Shown here: positions 11,920 to 23,079 of the stretch, one piece after another | How the letters are laid out: every line of letters begins with the position of its first letter | How positions within the stretch are numbered: position 1 is the stretch's first letter | DNA from: Steromphala cineraria | Lineage: Eukaryota; Mollusca; Gastropoda; Trochida; Trochidae | Direction of reading: 5' to 3' | Length of the DNA stretch: 64,000 nucleotides | Assembly: GCA_916613615.1 (NCBI GenBank) | Contig: OU744724.1 | Span: 33,367,607-33,431,606 of the forward strand | Translations under genes and position numbers: made by a program | Notes under the pieces: generated by a model | The model's input: the letters and a program-made list of their open reading frames with translations, nothing else | Database searches by the model: none | What the model was told of the DNA's origin: nothing

Positions 11920-13365
11920 GCAGCCCCGACTTAGTCGGGGCTGCTATCAGTATTTGTGCAGTTTCCGCCGCGTGTGCCGCGCTCATACTAATGGCTATAA
12001 CTTTTTTCTACTAAGCTTTCCAGAACTTGTATTTATAACTTACTGCTTATACCTCGGGGGAACGATTTTGACATGTTCACCTTCAAGGTCAAAGGTCAAG
12101 GTCACGAGCTATAAAATCACTAAAAAATTCCTTGTAAACGCGATAACTTGAAAAGTTTTTGTGCTATGAAGCTCTAACTTGATATATAACATCCTTGGAA
12201 GAGTAAAAATTTTTGAAAAGGTTTTCGCTACAATCTGTCCAAGGTCAAGGTCACAGCGAGGTCATTACTTTAGCATGGTTTTGCGAAAATGCTTTATTTT
12301 AACTATGAACACTTGTAATCAATAGATGATTGTTATACTCAATGAAAAGTGTTCATTGATTGTGTAACCTTGAAGGTCAAAGGTCAAGGTCATGAGATTT
12401 GTGTTATTGCAATGTGCAACTAATTTGGATATAACTTGATCTCATTAAGCTTTTCAGAACTCATAAACATGTATAAGTGTCCATACCTCTGGGGACTTAG
12501 AATGACATGTTCTCTTTCAAGGTCAAAGGTCAAGGTCACGAGCAATAAAATCACTAAACAATTCCTTGTAAACGCGATAACTTGAAAAGTTTTTGTGCTA
12601 TGAAGCTCTAACTTGATATATAACATCCTTGGAAGAGTAAAAAATTTTGAAAAGGTTTTCGCTACAATCTGTCCAAGGTCAAGGTCACAGCAAGGTCATG
12701 ACTTTAGCATGGTTTTGCGAAAATGCTTTATTTTAACTATGAACACTTTTAAGCAATAGATGATTGTTATACTCATTGAAAAGTGTTCATTGATTGTGTA
12801 ACCATGAAGGTCAAAGGTCAAGGTCATGAGATTTGTGTTATTACAATGTGGAACTAATATGGATATAACTTAATCCAATTCAGTTTTTCAGAACTTATAA
12901 AGATGTTTAATTGTTTACACCTCTGGGGACTTACAATGACATGGTCATATTCAAGATCAAAGGTCAAGGTCAAGAGCTATAAAATCACTTAAAAATTATT
13001 TGTAAACGCGATAACTTGAAAAGTTTTTGTGCTATGGAGTTTAAATTTTGTATGTATTATCTCTTGAGAAGTACAAAATTTTGGAAAGGTTTTTGGTATG
13101 AAGTGTCAAAGGTCAAGGTCACAGCAAGGTCAACAAATATTGAGAAAATGGATTATTTTTACTTTTACCTCTTTAATTTGTTACATTAATGTTATATTCA
13201 ATGAAATGTATTCATTGATTGCATGACCTTGAGTGTCAAAGGTCAAAGTCACAAGAAAATGCCCAATATGCTGAGGCTTGTAGAAGGCGGAACAGGGTAA
13301 GGCGAAACCCCAAGTTTCGGGGCTGCTCTGTTTTTGCGGTGTCCCGCAAACACTAATCTAGTTTT
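11920..13365. repeat. Complex repeat element with three 434-bp units and clustered AGGTCA sites
   Basis: Three tandem units with exact 434-bp spacing, shown by the shared cgcgataacttgaaaag at about 12139, 12573 and 13007; the third is most diverged. Nine clusters of AGGTCA half-sites occur, at about 12083, 12241, 12372, 12516, 12672, 12807, 12952, 13104 and 13223. The block opens with a perfect hairpin (gcagccccgac/gtcggggctgc, near 11921-11945) and closes with ccccaagtttcggggctgct near 13305 and the arms tgcggtgt and cccgcaaac, so it looks like a bounded mobile unit rather than a simple satellite. No protein is encoded. Confidence 0.8.
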
Positions 13366-14439
13366 GTCAGATGCCAGGTTTATTTTGAGTTCATATTTAA
13401 AAAATGACACAGTCGTTTATTAAATTTCAAAATTTTATTATCAAAACATTCACAGCTTTTTTGTTCCTAAAATGGCACTGAATATTCTGATGCAAGATAA
13501 AAAATCATTGATTTTTCACATCACAAACATATTTATCATCACTCCTTACTTTTTGGGACGGTTTTAGTCTTCATCTGTGAAGAGTTTTACACCTAATGGT
13601 TATTTCATGTAAAACAGGGATAAATGAGAATCTTTGACATTAATATCCTTATGCAATAGTAACTTAAAATTATACACTTCCAATTTAGATATTCCAACAT
13701 TGTGTTTTTTTTATCCTCAGTCAAATGCATTAAGGAAATGGTGAGAAAACTTGATGCAAACCAATAATTATCATTCTCAAAATAATTGATATTTTTGTCG
13801 CAACTAACTTCCTGATTCCAAAAAAGAATTCCACTATTAATGTCTCACATGCTAATATTATTATTTATGAATGTTTCGAGCAAACTTTTACCACAAATCA
13901 TGCCTATCGTTTCCCAAATGTCTCTTTAAGGAACTGCAAGGACATTCGTAAGGTTCAATCAAACTTGACTAATTGGGCCTTTTTGCTTGATATTCTCTCA
14001 TCAAGAGATAAAGATGGTAATCATGATGATGATTAGACCAATAATTAGAGTCAGCTTGATGAATGTGTCACACATATCCCTGTAACCGTTTACCTTCAAG
14101 CATCTTAGGAAGGGGACACTCTCTGATGTTTTCATGGATGACAGGTGGAGGTACAATTTATGACTCTGACATATTGGAAATGATGCTGCTTACGAAGGAT
14201 TACGACTTGACCTTTTGTTATTACCTGTCATTTGACTAATATAAAGGGAAGATGTGTAATGATAAGAATATAGTATATAAACATCTTACCGTTGTAAATT
14301 ATGTCTGATTTATTTTTCAAGACCTATGACATTACGACCAAAGCAGTTTATGTAACTCTCAATCCTATGCCATATTAACCATATTATTCAACAGTTCAAC
14401 AATTAGTTCTTTTATAGTATCTAAATCATACATTTTGTT

Positions 14440-15110
14440 TAAGCAATGTATTTCAATATTCAGAAATTTTCCAAATCATCATCATTAATTTTCATATGGT
14501 TTGGCGATGGTAAAAGCAATTTAAGCAATGTATTTCTCAATCATCAGAAATTTTCCAATCATCATCATTAATTTTCATATGGTTTGGCGATGGTAAAAGC
14601 AATTTAAGCAATGTATTTCTCAATCATCAAAATTACCAAATCCTCATAATTAATTTTCAAATGCATTGGCGATGGTAAGAGCAATTAAGAAATGTATTTC
14701 TCAATCATCAGATATTTCCCAAATCATTATTATTAATTTCATTACCATAGGTGATGGTAAGAGCAATTACGCAATGTATTTCTCAATCATCAGAAATTTT
14801 CCAATCATTGTCATTAATTTTCATATGCATTGGCGATGGTAAGAGCAATTTAAGCAATGTATTTCCCAATCATCAGAATCATCAGAAATTTTCCAAATCA
14901 TCATCTTTAATTTTAACATGCATTTGTGATGGTAAAGAGCAATTTAAGCCATGTATTTCTCAATCATCAAAATTTCCAAATCCTCATCATAAACTTTCAA
15001 ATGCATTTGCGATGGTAAAGAGCAATTTTAAGCCATGTATTTCTCAATCATCAAAATTTCCAAATCCTCATCATTAATTTTCATATGCATTGGCGATGTT
15101 AAGAATTGTA
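14440..15110. repeat. Tandem repeat, about 82-bp unit, eight copies
   Basis: The shared ggcgatggtaa-type core recurs at 14503, 14586, 14668, 14750, 14832, 14925, 15008 and 15092. One unit (ending near 14925) carries an extra 10 bp from a repeated atcatcaga segment. An open frame through part of it is a by-product of the repeat. Confidence 0.9.
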
Positions 15111-15635
15111 ATTGATATGTTTAACGAGTCTAAATCGTTATTTGATCCGATCAAAGGGCCGTGTGTCTATTGTTCCCTGTTACCGGGGTCAAGCATTAAA
15201 CACACGGAACACATTGCAGAGAGGTTCGAGTGAAACCGGAGAAAAGTTCTGTACATGTATGTAATTGATCGGGATTGATCTGAGTAGATCGGGTGCTTAT
15301 TGCTGTACGTGATGTAGTGAGGTTTGTTGACACTCGGCACTTGTGTTCAGGCTCTCATTGATTGGGTGTTGTACACACATGCACTTCAGTTATCAGTGGA
15401 TCGGGGTATTGACCATCCTACTTACTCCTCTAATGACTGCCAATGTGCTGTAACTCCAATTAGAGTGTATGTAGTAGAGCCCTGATTAACTTACACCAAT
15501 ACTTAAGAAAAGGAGATCGCTCTTTACTAGTCATTATATTTGTCTGAGAAATATTGGTTCATCACATTTTATCATCCAAATCCACAGGAGATATCGCTTT
15601 GACAGTATATTTTGAACAATGCCCTGTAATCAGAA

Positions 15636-15770
15636 AATACATGACGTCACAAGCGTTTTACATCATCAGTAATGACTTCACAATGCTATGACACCATAAA
15701 CACAATGATGTCACAATGTTATGACATCATAAACACCATGAAGTCACAATACTATGACATCACTCTTTTA
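15636..15770. repeat. Short degenerate tandem repeat with TGACGTCA-like cores
   Basis: Three to four copies of a unit of about 40 bp, of the form atgAXgtcacaatRYtatgacatcataaacac. The first holds a perfect cAMP-response-type palindrome TGACGTCA (about 15642); later copies carry one-base variants such as tgatgtca and tgaagtca. Confidence 0.7.
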
Positions 15771-16599
15771 GGAGTTTTAGTTGTAAATTTTTCATGCAAA
15801 GCTGAATAAAAATTATTTTGGATGATAAATAGAATATCATCCTCGCGCTTATGATATCAAATATATCAACACAAGTTGATAAAAGTAACAAATATCCGAG
15901 GCTTGCCGGTTCTGTATTACATTTTTGGTGGTTTTAAACAGTGGCTCAATCAGGAAATATTGTTTTGGGTTTAAGGTGGATCGTTATTAGCTTCTGTGAC
16001 ACGTATCAAGTGTGTGGGAAGCCTGGTTATATGAGTGAGTTGTGTTGCGTGCTGTGAGCTGTGAATGCTATTGTTTACTTATTAAATGGAATATACATCA
16101 AGAGTAATACTGCAGCTGTTGTAGTGATCAGTAACTAGCAATCTCATTTAAGAATCGAATGTCAGTTTGTGTGTTTGCACTGGAAATGAACGATGTCAAA
16201 GCTACATTCAAACTCATGTGAACCCAGCGAACTTTCGAGGAATGAATAAAGGTATGAGAGGAAGTTTTGATCTGAAATATATGAGACTGTACAGATGGTT
16301 CCTCTAGCAGTTTGACAGTTGAAGGCCTTGAAAAAAAAAAAAATGTCTCTGGACAAACAAACAAACAGAAAAAGCGATGATGCATATTTTGTTTTTATTG
16401 AGACACTTTTTTTTATATATGAAAGTCAAACAATTTTCAACAAAGAAAAAACAAAAACCAGTTAAAAAATATCACTGTATCACTGCAAATTAAACATCTT
16501 TGAAGGCCTACATGAACAGAAATGAGTTGCATTTTAAAAGTTAATATTTTCAGGATAGGTAGTCTTATACCCAGGCAGTAGTTTGATATAACAAAACCT

Positions 16600-16745
16600 C
16601 TTGAGAAACAAGCCTAGATCTGTAGCAAACTGAAATAGATAATACTCTGAGGCTGCTTTCTTGTATTCAATAAAATAATCACTTATGAGAATTTACATTT
16701 TTAGAGACTGAATATAAGTCTAGGGCTATGGTAATAAAGTTCCAT
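16600..16745. repeat. Dispersed repeat, related to 47885-48000
   Basis: Shares with the second site a block reading ctcctttttatatttaataaaataacc-like, then tatgagaatt and agactgaatataagtct. The two copies are about 31 kb apart in the same orientation. No termini or coding capacity were recognised. Confidence 0.5.
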
Positions 16746-16833
16746 TCCATATCTTAGTCGACATCTGGAAAAAGGGCTTGATGTGGGTTTGAAACTGGTG
16801 CTGACGGACCCAGAAACAACTTTTTTCAAGGCC

Positions 16834-17190
16834 TTAAAGGGGCAGTAGCACATTTTTAGGGAGAATATAACATGATGTCAGAAAAATGAAAATTAATTGT
16901 TCTAATTGAAAGACCATGTATTTAAACTAAATGGAGCAGTATTAATTCCAATATGTAACCTAAAGTTCAGTCATGCAATTCCTTTTTCTTACACAAAATG
17001 AATTAAAGATGTTCACACAAAATGGCCGCCAATGGATTTTTATGTGAATCTTCATATGTTGTCCTCTGACTATGGATGATTGGCTTGTGTTTTTGACACT
17101 GTCAAAATAATACATTATGCATCAACTTACAATTATCAGTGAAAATTTTGAAATAAAAAATTATCAAAAAATGTGCTACTGCCCCTTTAA
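16834..17190 (+). mobile_element. TTAA-flanked MITE, family 1, copy 1
   Basis: 357 bp. Terminal inverted repeats begin TTAAAGGGGCAGTAGCAC and end gtgctactgccccTTTAA. The interior shares ataatacatt, aatggccgccaatgg and acaattatcagtgaaa with the five other copies. TTAA target duplication would suggest a piggyBac-type transposase in trans; a TA duplication cannot be excluded because TTTAAA reads either way. No ORF. Confidence 0.9.
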
Positions 17191-17241
17191 AGCAGGAAAT
17201 GTTTTTGTCCCCTTACTGACATGCTCCTCTTTCTGCTCCAG

Positions 17242-17318
17242 GTGATCTGCACTACCTGCAGGTGTCCAAGCCGAGTCTCCCCCTCTCTCTGGAGGCCCAC
17301 ATGGCACAGAGCGACTAT
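17242..17318 (+). CDS. Unidentified conserved gene, exon B
   Basis: Acceptor tttctgctccag, donor TAT|GTGAGT. 77 nt; with the 124 nt of exon A it makes exactly 67 codons, ending in phase 0. Peptide across the junction and beyond: GDLHYLQVSKPSLPLSLEA, then HMAQSDY. The exon is GC-rich in AT-rich surroundings and has no stop in frame. Function unknown. Confidence 0.88.
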
Positions 17319-17926
17319 GTGAGTAACAGACTGAAGTTCTCTTGTAGACTGTTTTCTCTTATTTTATTCTGCTCTCTTCTCTATTAATTTCTCCTCTGTT
17401 CAAAATATGATTATTGTTTGTTCTTAAAACAAGCAATTCTATCAGGGTATTTTTGTTTGAAACAAAATTGAGAATATATACCAAATGGCAAAACTGGAAA
17501 CCATAGAATAGGAAGAAGAAGTTGTGCTCAATCATTTTCTAGGATCAAGACTTGTCCGACCGATAACATTTTTGGGTCTCAATATTTTGGACCTCTTTAC
17601 TTAATGGTTTAACCATATTTATTTCAATAAAGAATTAGATTGGTTAATAAAGAGAGATGTATATGCTATGTATCTTTCAATGTTTTTTGCTTAATAACAT
17701 TGAATAGATCCAGTTTAACATGTAAATCTAAGTCATGAGATATTTCAATTGCTCAGAGATGCTTGCACTTGGCTAATAGCTGGCCATGGTTATGTTTTCT
17801 TTGGTTTCATATGTGGAGATAGTATGAACAGAAGGTCATGTTCATACCCATCACATACTATTATTACGACACTCATGCCCGAATATCTTCAATAAAATTT
17901 GTAAAAATATCCTGTAACTGTTGCAG

Positions 17927-18031
17927 GGTCGAGAGTTGATCACAGGTGAGGTGGGAGAAGAGGCCAACTACTTCCGTCTACACCTGAACCAGTACAGCAC
18001 CATTGAGACCATCACCTGCGTCTCCAAACAG
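17927..18031 (+). CDS. Unidentified conserved gene, exon C; its 3' edge is copied into a satellite
   Basis: Acceptor ctgttgcag, donor CAG|GTGAAT; 105 nt, 35 codons, phase 0 at both ends, so its skipping would keep frame. Peptide GRELITGEVGEEANYFRLHL through TCVSKQ. The last 18 nt of the exon and the donor are the first unit of the 127-bp tandem array that fills the next kilobase. Reading through the authentic donor adds VNSDQHVLPNL and then a TAG stop, so use of any downstream copy of the donor would truncate the protein. Confidence 0.88.
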
Positions 18032-19085
18032 GTGAATAGTGACCAGCATGTCCTGCCTAACCTGTAGTGCCCATATGTACAATCTATAGACAACAATCTC
18101 ACAGAAATCAGATCAAACCTATATCTTGTATCTTGCTGTAACCTGCGTCTCCAAACAGGTGAATATAGTGACCAGCATGTCCTGCCTAACCTGTAGTACC
18201 CATATGTACAGTCTATAGACAACAATCTCACAGAAATCAGATCAAACCTATATCTTGTATCTTGCTGTAACCTGCGTCTCCAAACAGGTGAATAGTGACC
18301 AGCATGTCCTGCCTAACCTGTAGCACCCATATGTACAGTCTATAGATAACAATCTCACAGAAATCAGATCAAACCTATATCTTGTATCTTGCTGTAACCT
18401 GCGTCACCAAACAGGTGAATAGTGACCAGCATGTCCTGCCTAACCTGTAGTGCCCATATGTACAGTCTATAGACAACAATCTCACAGAAATCAGATCAAA
18501 CCTATATCTTGTATCTTGCTGTAACCTGCGTCTCCAAACAGGTGAATATAGTGACCAGCATGTCCTGCCTAACCTGTAGTACCCATATGTACAGTCTATA
18601 GACAACAATCTCACAGAAATCAGATCAAACCTATATCTTGTATCTTGCTGTAACCTGCGTCTCCAAACAGGTGAATAGTGACCAGCATGTCCTGCCTAAC
18701 CTGTAGCACCCATATGTACAGTCTATAGATAACAATCTCACAGAAATCAGATCAAACCTATATCTTGTATCTTGCTGTAACCTGCGTCTCCAAACAGGTG
18801 AATAGTGACCAGCATGTCCTGCCTAACCTGTAGCACCCATATGTACAGTCTAGAGGCTACAATCTCACAGAAATTAGTTCAAACCTATATCAGTTATCTT
18901 GCTGTGTTTCATAACATGCAACTCCAAACAGATGAATAGTGACCAGCATGTCCTGCCTAACCTGTAGTGCCCATATGTACAGTCTATAGATAACAATCTC
19001 ACAGAAATCAGATCAAACCTATATCTTGTATCTTGCTGTGTTTCATAATCTGCATATCCAAACAGGTGAAAAGTTATATCATGTC
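18014..19085 (+). repeat. 127-bp tandem array that duplicates a 5' splice site
   Basis: Nine units begin at about 18014, 18141, 18270, 18397, 18524, 18653, 18780, 18914 and 19048. Spacings run 127, 129, 127, 127, 129, 127, so units 1-3 and 4-6 form a 383-bp higher-order pair. Each unit starts with acctgcgtctccaaacag|gtgaat or a variant, the exon C end and its donor. AG|GTGAA is intact in units 1-7 and 9; unit 8 has cagATGAAT and has lost the GT. A tenth, decayed fragment is near 19470-19570. Confidence 0.95.
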
Positions 19086-19145
19086 CTTCCTATCCTGTAG
19101 CACCCATATGAAGAGTGTAGAGGTTTCAGTATCAATGAAATAAGA

Positions 19146-19460
19146 ATTGACCAATCAGAACTCATCTTACCAAGCCACAATAGTCTGCTTTCAGTATAGG
19201 AGTGAAACTCACAGTCTAAGTAAACCTAACCTCAATATATCCGTTTCGCTCCTATACTGAGTCTAGAAGGCCTAGTAGAGGGTTGAGTCTGCGACCTATG
19301 ACCCTCCAACATTAGACGTACGAAGGCAGACTATTGTGGCTTGGTAAGATGATTTCTGATTGGTCAATTCTATACGTGGGCTGACGCGACACTCTACTAG
19401 ACTTTTCTAGACTCAGTATAGGAGTGAAACGGGTAATATTGAGGCTAGGTTTACTTAGAC
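19146..19460. repeat. Nested inverted repeats within the decayed end of the array
   Basis: One arm pair is gaccaatcagaactcatctt...aatagtctgc (from about 19148) against gcagactatt...gattggtcaatt (to about 19370). A second motif, cagtataggagtgaaac, occurs near 19193 and 19417 in direct orientation and inverted near 19247 (gtttcgctcctatactg). This looks like a palindromic element with a partial second copy inserted in the array; it separates the ninth unit from the tenth fragment. Confidence 0.7.
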
Positions 19461-20847
19461 TGGCCCTGTACCTTGCTGTGTTTCTTCATCTGCCTCTCAG
19501 AACAAATGAATAGTGACAAGCATGTCCTTCCTATCCTGTAGCACCCATACGTGGAGTCAAGAGGGTTAAAATCTCACTGAGAGCTGATCAAACATATCAC
19601 TTGTTCCTTGCTCTCTGTTCCTTGTTTGATTGGAGTTCTGTAAGGTGGTCTTTATTATGACTTTCTAACCTCTTTGCTGATTGGCTGGAATGCAATGGTC
19701 ACCTGACATGACCTCTTGAAGTAGTTCTCATATTAGAAATAGTGCTAGATACAATGAACTTCTTTTCATGAAAATCACTAAAATATGACAAAGCAACTAA
19801 TTTCATGCTTTTGATGACCATTTCTTATCCATCAACTCATTACACCTTTGATCAAGGAAGTGATGATTACCACTAGTTGGATTATTGGGTATTATCCAGA
19901 AAAACAAGCAGGAATTTAACGAATCAATCTTCAGAAATCCTTTTGAATCAATATAATCATTACAATTAAAAATTTATTAAATACTTTTCCTCCAAGGCTG
20001 TTTTGATTATCTGATATTACAGAATGCAACAACAATCATGAAGTCATTAACCTTTATGTCTTCAGAAAAGAATATTAATATCACCTCACACTAAACAGAT
20101 AACGTGACTGTATGAAAAAGAGGGTGAGAAGACATTTGTCCATTGCACATCCATTGTTCTCTAACTCTTTCACCCATAAGCAACCAGTAATATTTAGGTT
20201 TTGGAGCCTGATTTTTTGGCTTGTAGGGGTAAAGGGTTCAAATTTAGTTCTGTGTGCATCATGGTTGAAGTTGTAGTGTTTATTTTCTGAGACTCTTAAC
20301 CTCAGAGAATCAAAATTTATCGTTTTTAGTCCTATGGCATAAATCTCCTTATACTCATTCATATGACTAGGGTTCCTACTCGATTACCTGAGTTCAAGTT
20401 GGGTTCAACTTGACTCAAGTCCTTTTTCTTGGACTCGAGAACAAAAAAAAGTTGACGTTACTGTTTATATTTAAGTAATTTTTATCTATTTGTCTTTAAT
20501 GTAATCAACATTACCATTTTAAGACTTTAAAGTCAAAATATGCTATATATTATATGTTTATAATATCTAGGCTGAAAAAAAATCACATGATTTCATGGGT
20601 CAAGAAAAGAACTTGGGTCCAAGTCAAATCAAGTACTCGAGTTTGAGGCATTGAATGAAAAAATGGCCTATTTAAAGTTTGCTATTGACAGAAGGACAAA
20701 AGGTCCATTTGAATTTCAAAAAATGACAAAATTCCCTTTAAAGCCCTATTGTCAAAAATGTTCATCCTGGTCCCTGCTACAGTGATCATGTCATGATCAC
20801 CTATCATAATGAGTAATAACATGCCTCTTCTGTCAATCTGTGTCCAG

Positions 20848-20951
20848 CCCCTGCCGGTCAGCAACCTGATTTGTCTGTTTGGTCTGCATGAGAGATACCT
20901 CAACAACCTGCTGTCTCGCTTTGAAGAGGGACTGATCAAGGACTTCTACAG
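20848..20951 (+). CDS. Unidentified conserved gene, exon D
   Basis: Acceptor gtgtccag, donor CAG|GTCAGT; 104 nt, 34 codons plus two bases (phase 2). Peptide PLPVSNLICLFGLHERYLNN and LLSRFEEGLIKDFY: an amphipathic helical pattern, with no recognised motif. GC content is clearly above the flanking introns. Confidence 0.88.
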
Positions 20952-21001
20952 GTCAGTGGCTTGTTAACTCACTCTTATACAACATTATGAGTAAAGAGAG
21001 T

Positions 21002-21343
21002 TTAAAGGGGCAGTAGCACGTTTTATGGGGGAACATAAGGTGATGTCAGGAAAATGAAAATTAATGGTTCCAATTGAAAGACAATGTATTTAAACTAAAT
21101 GGGGCAAAAATATAACGTAAAGTTTAGCAATGCGATTCCTTTTTCTTACACAAAATGAATAAACAAAAATGGCCGCCAATGGAGTTAATGTGAATCTTCA
21201 TACTTTGTCCTTTGACTATGGATGATTGACTTGTGTAATTAGATTTTTGACACTGTCAAAATAATACATTTAACATTAACTTACAATTATCAGTGAAAAA
21301 TTTAGAACATAAAATTATCAAAAACGTGCTACTGCCCCTTTAT
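21002..21343 (+). mobile_element. TTAA-flanked MITE, family 1, copy 2
   Basis: Same ends (TTAAAGGGGCAGTAGCACG / cgtgctactgcccctTTAT) and interior as the other family-1 copies, same orientation as copy 1. The right-hand TTAA has changed to TTAT. Lies only 50 bp inside the intron after exon D. Confidence 0.9.
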
Positions 21344-21875
21344 AGTGGGGGATTTTCTATTTTTACCAAATTTGAGGGGATAATGTTAACCCTGATTGTA
21401 CTTACATATCATGCATCAATAAAAGATTAAAAAGATATTTCAGTTCAAACATATTATTGATGAAAAGATTTTACAACTTGACAAAAAATATGCACGTTAC
21501 TTTTTGCTTAGATGTAGGTTCCCTTACAAGAGCAAATGATGAAATGCATGAATGGATATAAAAATGTGCTTCTCCTTTTGTTTTAGTTAAAGCTTCAAAA
21601 AGTTATAGTGTGTTAGTTAATGTATTTAATACTTTACATCCATTAAACTCTCTAACAGGGTTTTATGTCTTGATGTTCCTTGGTGCATATGGTGGTTTAG
21701 TATACTAAGCTTGTGGTTGGCAATTTAGGAACAAACAAAACCTAAAAAATATCCTATAGTGCTTTCAACCAAAGCTAAATTTTCCTTTAGCCTATCAAGT
21801 GGTTTGAACATATCAAACAGTAGGTTAGTTGGTTTGGAGAAACAGCACCAGTATGTTCGAAAAACCTCCTCGGTC

Positions 21876-22087
21876 TTAAAGGGACTTTTTGTGGAAACAA
21901 AATTCAAGAGGATGCAGTGATGCATTTTATTCTTCGTCAAATTTTTAAATCTAGAACAACAAAAATGTTAACCTCGCTAACATATTTTATAGTAAGTGTA
22001 AAATAATAATGTCATATCAGTATCAACATGGAAAATTATTTTATCTTGTTTCCACAGAAAAAATCCTGGATAGGACTGCCCCTTTAA
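21876..22087. mobile_element. TTAA-flanked MITE, family 2
   Basis: 212 bp between TTAA at 21876-21879 and 22084-22087. The left end reads AAAGGGACTTTTTGTGGAAA; the right end, reversed, reads AAAGGGGCAGTCCTATCCAG and then contains tgtggaaacaa as well, giving imperfect inverted repeats. A related left end lies at 28913 (TTAAAGGGACAGTTCTATC) without a recognisable partner. Confidence 0.65.
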
Positions 22088-22599
22088 GCAGTTGTCTTGT
22101 GCAATCTTGTTATATTTCTTATTCTTTCTTCCTTCAAAATTGGATCATGCCCACTTCTGGTGTGGCCTTGAAACTAAGCTACTTCTAGCTCCCTTCATGC
22201 TCTGTATTTCAAAGCTTACTTATATTGTGAAGAGAACGTAGGGCTGATTGTGGATGATGGATCCTGTCATTAGCTCTTGAGATGTTCGTCTCGTGGCAAC
22301 GATAATCTCTGCTTCATATTCTTGTATTGAAACTTGAAAGAAGGAGGCTTTTCTTTTGGTGTAGACATTTATATGGGATCAAAGTGATCAGCATGTTTAT
22401 GTAAGAGATTGATTTTTTACATGCAATATCCAAGTTGGTATGTACTGGACAAAATAAATTAAGCATATTTTAATTTTTAACAAATGTTATGAAGCCATTT
22501 ACCCTCTAGGGCAAAAGAAACAATGCCATGTAAAATACAGGAAACTCTAAACTACTGATATGTAACTTCTTTGAGAGGCATTTAGAAGCTGGTCGATGA

Positions 22600-22667
22600 A
22601 GAAGAACAAGTTATTATGGATAGTCATGCAATAAAGAAGTTGACTATCAATAATAATTTGTTCTTCT
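22600..22667 (+). other. Near-perfect 27-bp stem hairpin in an intron (possible small-RNA precursor)
   Basis: Arms 22600-22626 and 22641-22667 pair along all 27 positions around a 14-nt loop (tgcaataaagaagt); the only two departures from Watson-Crick pairing become G-U wobbles in the plus-strand RNA. The hairpin lies on the sense strand of the intron between exons D and E. The 14-mer ctactgatatgtaa occurs before it (about 22552) and overlapping its right base (about 22665). Size fits an animal miRNA foldback, but it could equally be a small palindromic element. Confidence 0.5.
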
Positions 22668-22988
22668 ACTGATATGTAAGGTAAAGAGGTAATACAATTT
22701 AAAGGTTAATTGGCACCGTAACAAAATTTAAAACTCTTTATCAAAGAAAAAGCAAAGCTTTTCTTTGACAAAACTACTGTTATATTGTCTGATGTTATAT
22801 ATGCTGAAGATATAGAACTAAAACACTAGAGCTGATATATACAATACTGATGATTTCTTTGTTGCAATTAAGTCAGTGAGTGAGTGCATACTGTAGACAA
22901 TATATAATTATACCATTAGACAGTATATAAAGTAGTAAGTTGATGAAAGTCATTTAGAATAATGGAAAGTTGTTCCATCTTCCCACAG

Positions 22989-23079
22989 ATATTTCAAGGA
23001 AGCGTGGTGTATGGCGGTATACCATGACCGATTCCCCGACTTCCGGGACGAGATTCGAGAACTTCTCATCACAAGCCCT
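22989..23079 (+). CDS. Unidentified conserved gene, exon E
   Basis: Acceptor cttcccacag, donor CCT|GTAAGT; 91 nt completing the split codon from exon D (104+91 = 65 codons) and ending in phase 0. Peptide YFKEAWCMAVYHDRFPDFR then DEIRELLITSP, rich in aromatic and charged residues as expected of a folded helical domain. Function unknown. Confidence 0.88.

Larger units (their letters stand above)
8222..17241 (+). other. 9.0-kb intron
   Basis: Begins GTGATT and ends tttctgctccag, joining two phase-1 exon ends. It holds a SINE fragment, a palindromic element, a (ccgt)n repeat, the 434-bp AGGTCA-rich repeat, an 82-bp tandem array, short TGACGTCA-like repeats and one TTAA transposon, each listed separately. 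The remainder shows nothing recognisable. Confidence 0.75.

Noticed and set aside
14751..15077. 108-codon frame
   Set aside because: Product of the 82-bp tandem array; peptide repeats with the array.
17968..18614. Repeated minus-strand frames of about 80 codons
   Set aside because: By-product of the 127-bp array; identical peptides recur at the 383-bp period.
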